DNA from: Auxenochlorella pyrenoidosa
Taxonomy: Eukaryota; Chlorophyta; Trebouxiophyceae; Chlorellales; Chlorellaceae
DNA length: 21,015 bases
Assembly (NCBI GenBank): GCA_001430745.1
Contig: KQ481950.1
Span: forward strand, 940,703-961,717
Reading direction: 5' to 3'
Shown: positions 19,397-21,015 of the stretch, piece by piece
How positions within the stretch are numbered: position 1 is the first letter of the stretch
Layout: every line of letters begins with the position of its first letter
Position numbers and translations under genes: made by a program
The notes under the pieces: model-generated
The model's database searches: none
Told to the model about the DNA's origin: nothing
Seen by the model: the letters and a program-made list of their open reading frames with translations, nothing else

Positions 19397-21015
19397 TCAG
19401 AAGGCCCAGGTGCTGCGCAGGCCCATGAAGGCGATGGGGTCCTTGCCGCCGCCGCGCGACAGCAGCAGCAGGCCCGGCGACAGCAGCAGCCCCTCCCCCA
19501 GGTTCCACTGCAGGCTCAGCTCAAACAGGTTGGGCAGCACAGCAGGGGGCCCGCCCGCGCTGCTGCTGGCAGTGCCGGCTCCGCCGCCTGCTGCAGCCGC
19601 CGCCGCCGTCGCGGAGCGGCCCACCCCAAGCGCCCAGCCGTTGCCGGTGCCATCGGGGTATGAGCCCAGCACCAGGCCCCACTCTCGCGGCCGCGCCGCA
19701 GCACCCAGCTCGCCCGCACGCACGCGCCGCTCCACCTCTGCACCGTCGGCCGCCGCCCAGGCGTGCACCACAGCGTCCTGGCCCAGCCGCCAGGCCAGCA
19801 TGGCGCCCAGCTGGCGCGCCTCGCACGCCGCGCTCACGCCCAGCGCGTCCGCGGCAGCGGCCGCGGCGCGCCCCAGCAGCCCCGCCAGAGCTACGCCGCT
19901 GCCGCTCCCAGACAACCGGCCGCCTGCGCTTGCCAGACCTCCTGGCACCGCCGCCGCTGCTGGCGCCGCCTGGCTGCGCTGCTCCAAGAGGGTGAGCCCC
20001 ACCGACAGGCTGTTGGTGGGAGCCACCACCGCCTGCGCCAGCAGGCTTGCAGTAGCGCCACCGCTGGGCAGGGCTGCGGAGTGGCATGGGGCCGGGCAGG
20101 CGGAGGCGAGTAAAGGCCCTGGGTGGCATAGGCATTACGCTGCATGCGTAGCCACGAGCTGGCCCGACACCGCCAGGGCCATCCCCGCCAAGCAGAGACC
20201 AGCCCCGCCCACCCACCCTTTGCAAAGTAGCCGGCGCTGAACCAGGCGCGGGGCGCCTCCACCGCTACACCAGCCAGCGAACCCAGCACCGGCTGGTGCA
20301 GGGGGCTGCCATCGCGCACCATGCCGCTCAGGCCCTGCAGGCAGCAAGGGACCGAGGCTTGTTGGATACTGGCAACACAGCAAGGGTTACTCAAAACACG
20401 CATGGCTGCGGCAGCCGCCAAGCATCACACCGCTCCTCAGGGGGTGCAGCGCAGGGGGATGCACACTGGGTGCTGGCGAATTGTGTTGCACGAACGCTTG
20501 CTGGCAGGCCGAAAAGGAGGCGGCAGCACGCCCGCAAACTCTGCCTTCGCGGCGTCACGACTGCTGCAGCCCCACCTGGCCAGCCAGCGGGTTGAGCGTG
20601 TAGGCGGCGTCCCGGCCGCGCGCACCAAAGGGCGCCAGCACCAGCCGCAGGCGGGAGCCCAGCCGGCAGTTATACAGCACCTGCGTGTGGGGAGGGGGGC
20701 GCAGCACGCCCAGCAAGGCTCAGGGAAGAAGTGCTACCAGATCCTTCACGCACCCACACTCTGGAGACAGCCTCGTGGCGTGGCACAACGGACTGCCCAG
20801 CCGTTGTGCCTGCCATGGCCTCCCGCCCTGCCTGCCACTTGCCCCCCCTGGTCCGCACCTTGCGCAGGCTGGCGCGCTCCGCCGCCGCATCCAGCCGGTA
20901 CTCTGCGTGCACGCTGTCCCGCCCGCCGCGCACTACCGCCGCCAGCTGCAGCAGCGCGTCGGTGCCCAGCCGCAGCCCGGCGGCGCGCAGCGTGCCCGCC
21001 GCGCCGCCGCCGCCC
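19397..21015 (-). CDS. Uncharacterised protein resembling an organellar outer-membrane beta-barrel, C-terminal part
   Basis: Partial gene; the N-terminal exons lie beyond position 21015. Four exons join in phase: 21015-20859, 20680-20576, 20334-20217 and 20073-19397, giving 351 visible residues. The sequence alternates polar and hydrophobic residues in short stretches (such as DALLQLAAVVRGG, LGSRLRLVLAPFG and FELSLQWNLGEGLLLSP) separated by Gly/Asp/Asn turns. It has no long hydrophobic helix and ends with aromatic Phe after GLRSTWAF. That pattern suits amphipathic beta strands of a mitochondrial or plastid outer-membrane barrel, but I recognise no family, so the function is inference. The last exon has Ala/Gly low-complexity inserts that could be loops. 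The tandem gene downstream is the cytochrome b561 gene, 864 bp away, with no evident functional link. Coding status is well supported by the exon joins; identity is not. Confidence 0.55.

Noticed and set aside
19410..20240. 276-codon plus-strand frame
   Set aside because: It is antisense to the last exon of the beta-barrel-like gene, and its Pro/Ala/Arg-rich text is typical of a GC-rich shadow frame.

Overview
The window looks like nuclear DNA of a GC-rich green alga. A Chlorella-type trebouxiophyte is the best guess; this is inferred from style, as no marker gene is present. Genes are cut into many short exons whose GT-AG introns often end in TGCAG. The coding exons are GC-rich. TGTAA motifs lie downstream of two stop codons, and the proteins are eukaryotic. 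There is no operon structure, CRISPR array, rRNA, convincing tRNA or recognisable transposon. Every long open frame is either an exon or a shadow of one, so I built the gene models by joining exons in phase and comparing the result with protein families from memory.

Six protein-coding genes are supported. (1) Minus strand, 1046 down past position 1: the N-terminal exons of an animal-type Na+/K+-ATPase alpha subunit (P-type IIC). (2) Plus strand, 3138-6018: a nine-exon, about 531-residue membrane flavoprotein of the TmpA type, with ferric-reductase-like architecture. (3) Plus strand, 7282-9401: the eight-exon gene for RNA polymerase III subunit RPC8/Rpc25, 209 residues. (4) Minus strand, 14024-9874: an eleven-exon gene for an 811-residue protein carrying about ten copies of a roughly 50-residue repeat built on a C-T-F-x-P core, the least described item here. 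(5) Minus strand, 18533-15155: a thirteen-exon gene for a 434-residue secreted-DOMON plus cytochrome b561 protein. (6) Minus strand, >21015-19397: the C-terminal 351 residues of a protein that resembles an organellar outer-membrane beta-barrel.

Genes 1 and 2 are divergent across about 2.1 kb that contains two degenerate tandem repeats. Genes 3 and 4 converge with 472 bp between stop codons. Genes 4, 5 and 6 lie in tandem on the minus strand. The genes do not form an obvious pathway. Genes 1, 2 and 5 are all membrane transport or transmembrane redox proteins, but as a eukaryotic neighbourhood this may be chance.

Three introns appear to use GC-AG splice sites, all with the same GCAAGC donor. 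The promoter side of gene 5 has a 14-bp direct repeat spaced exactly 100 bp apart. Exon boundaries are phase-consistent in every model; the weakest junction is the last intron of gene 2.
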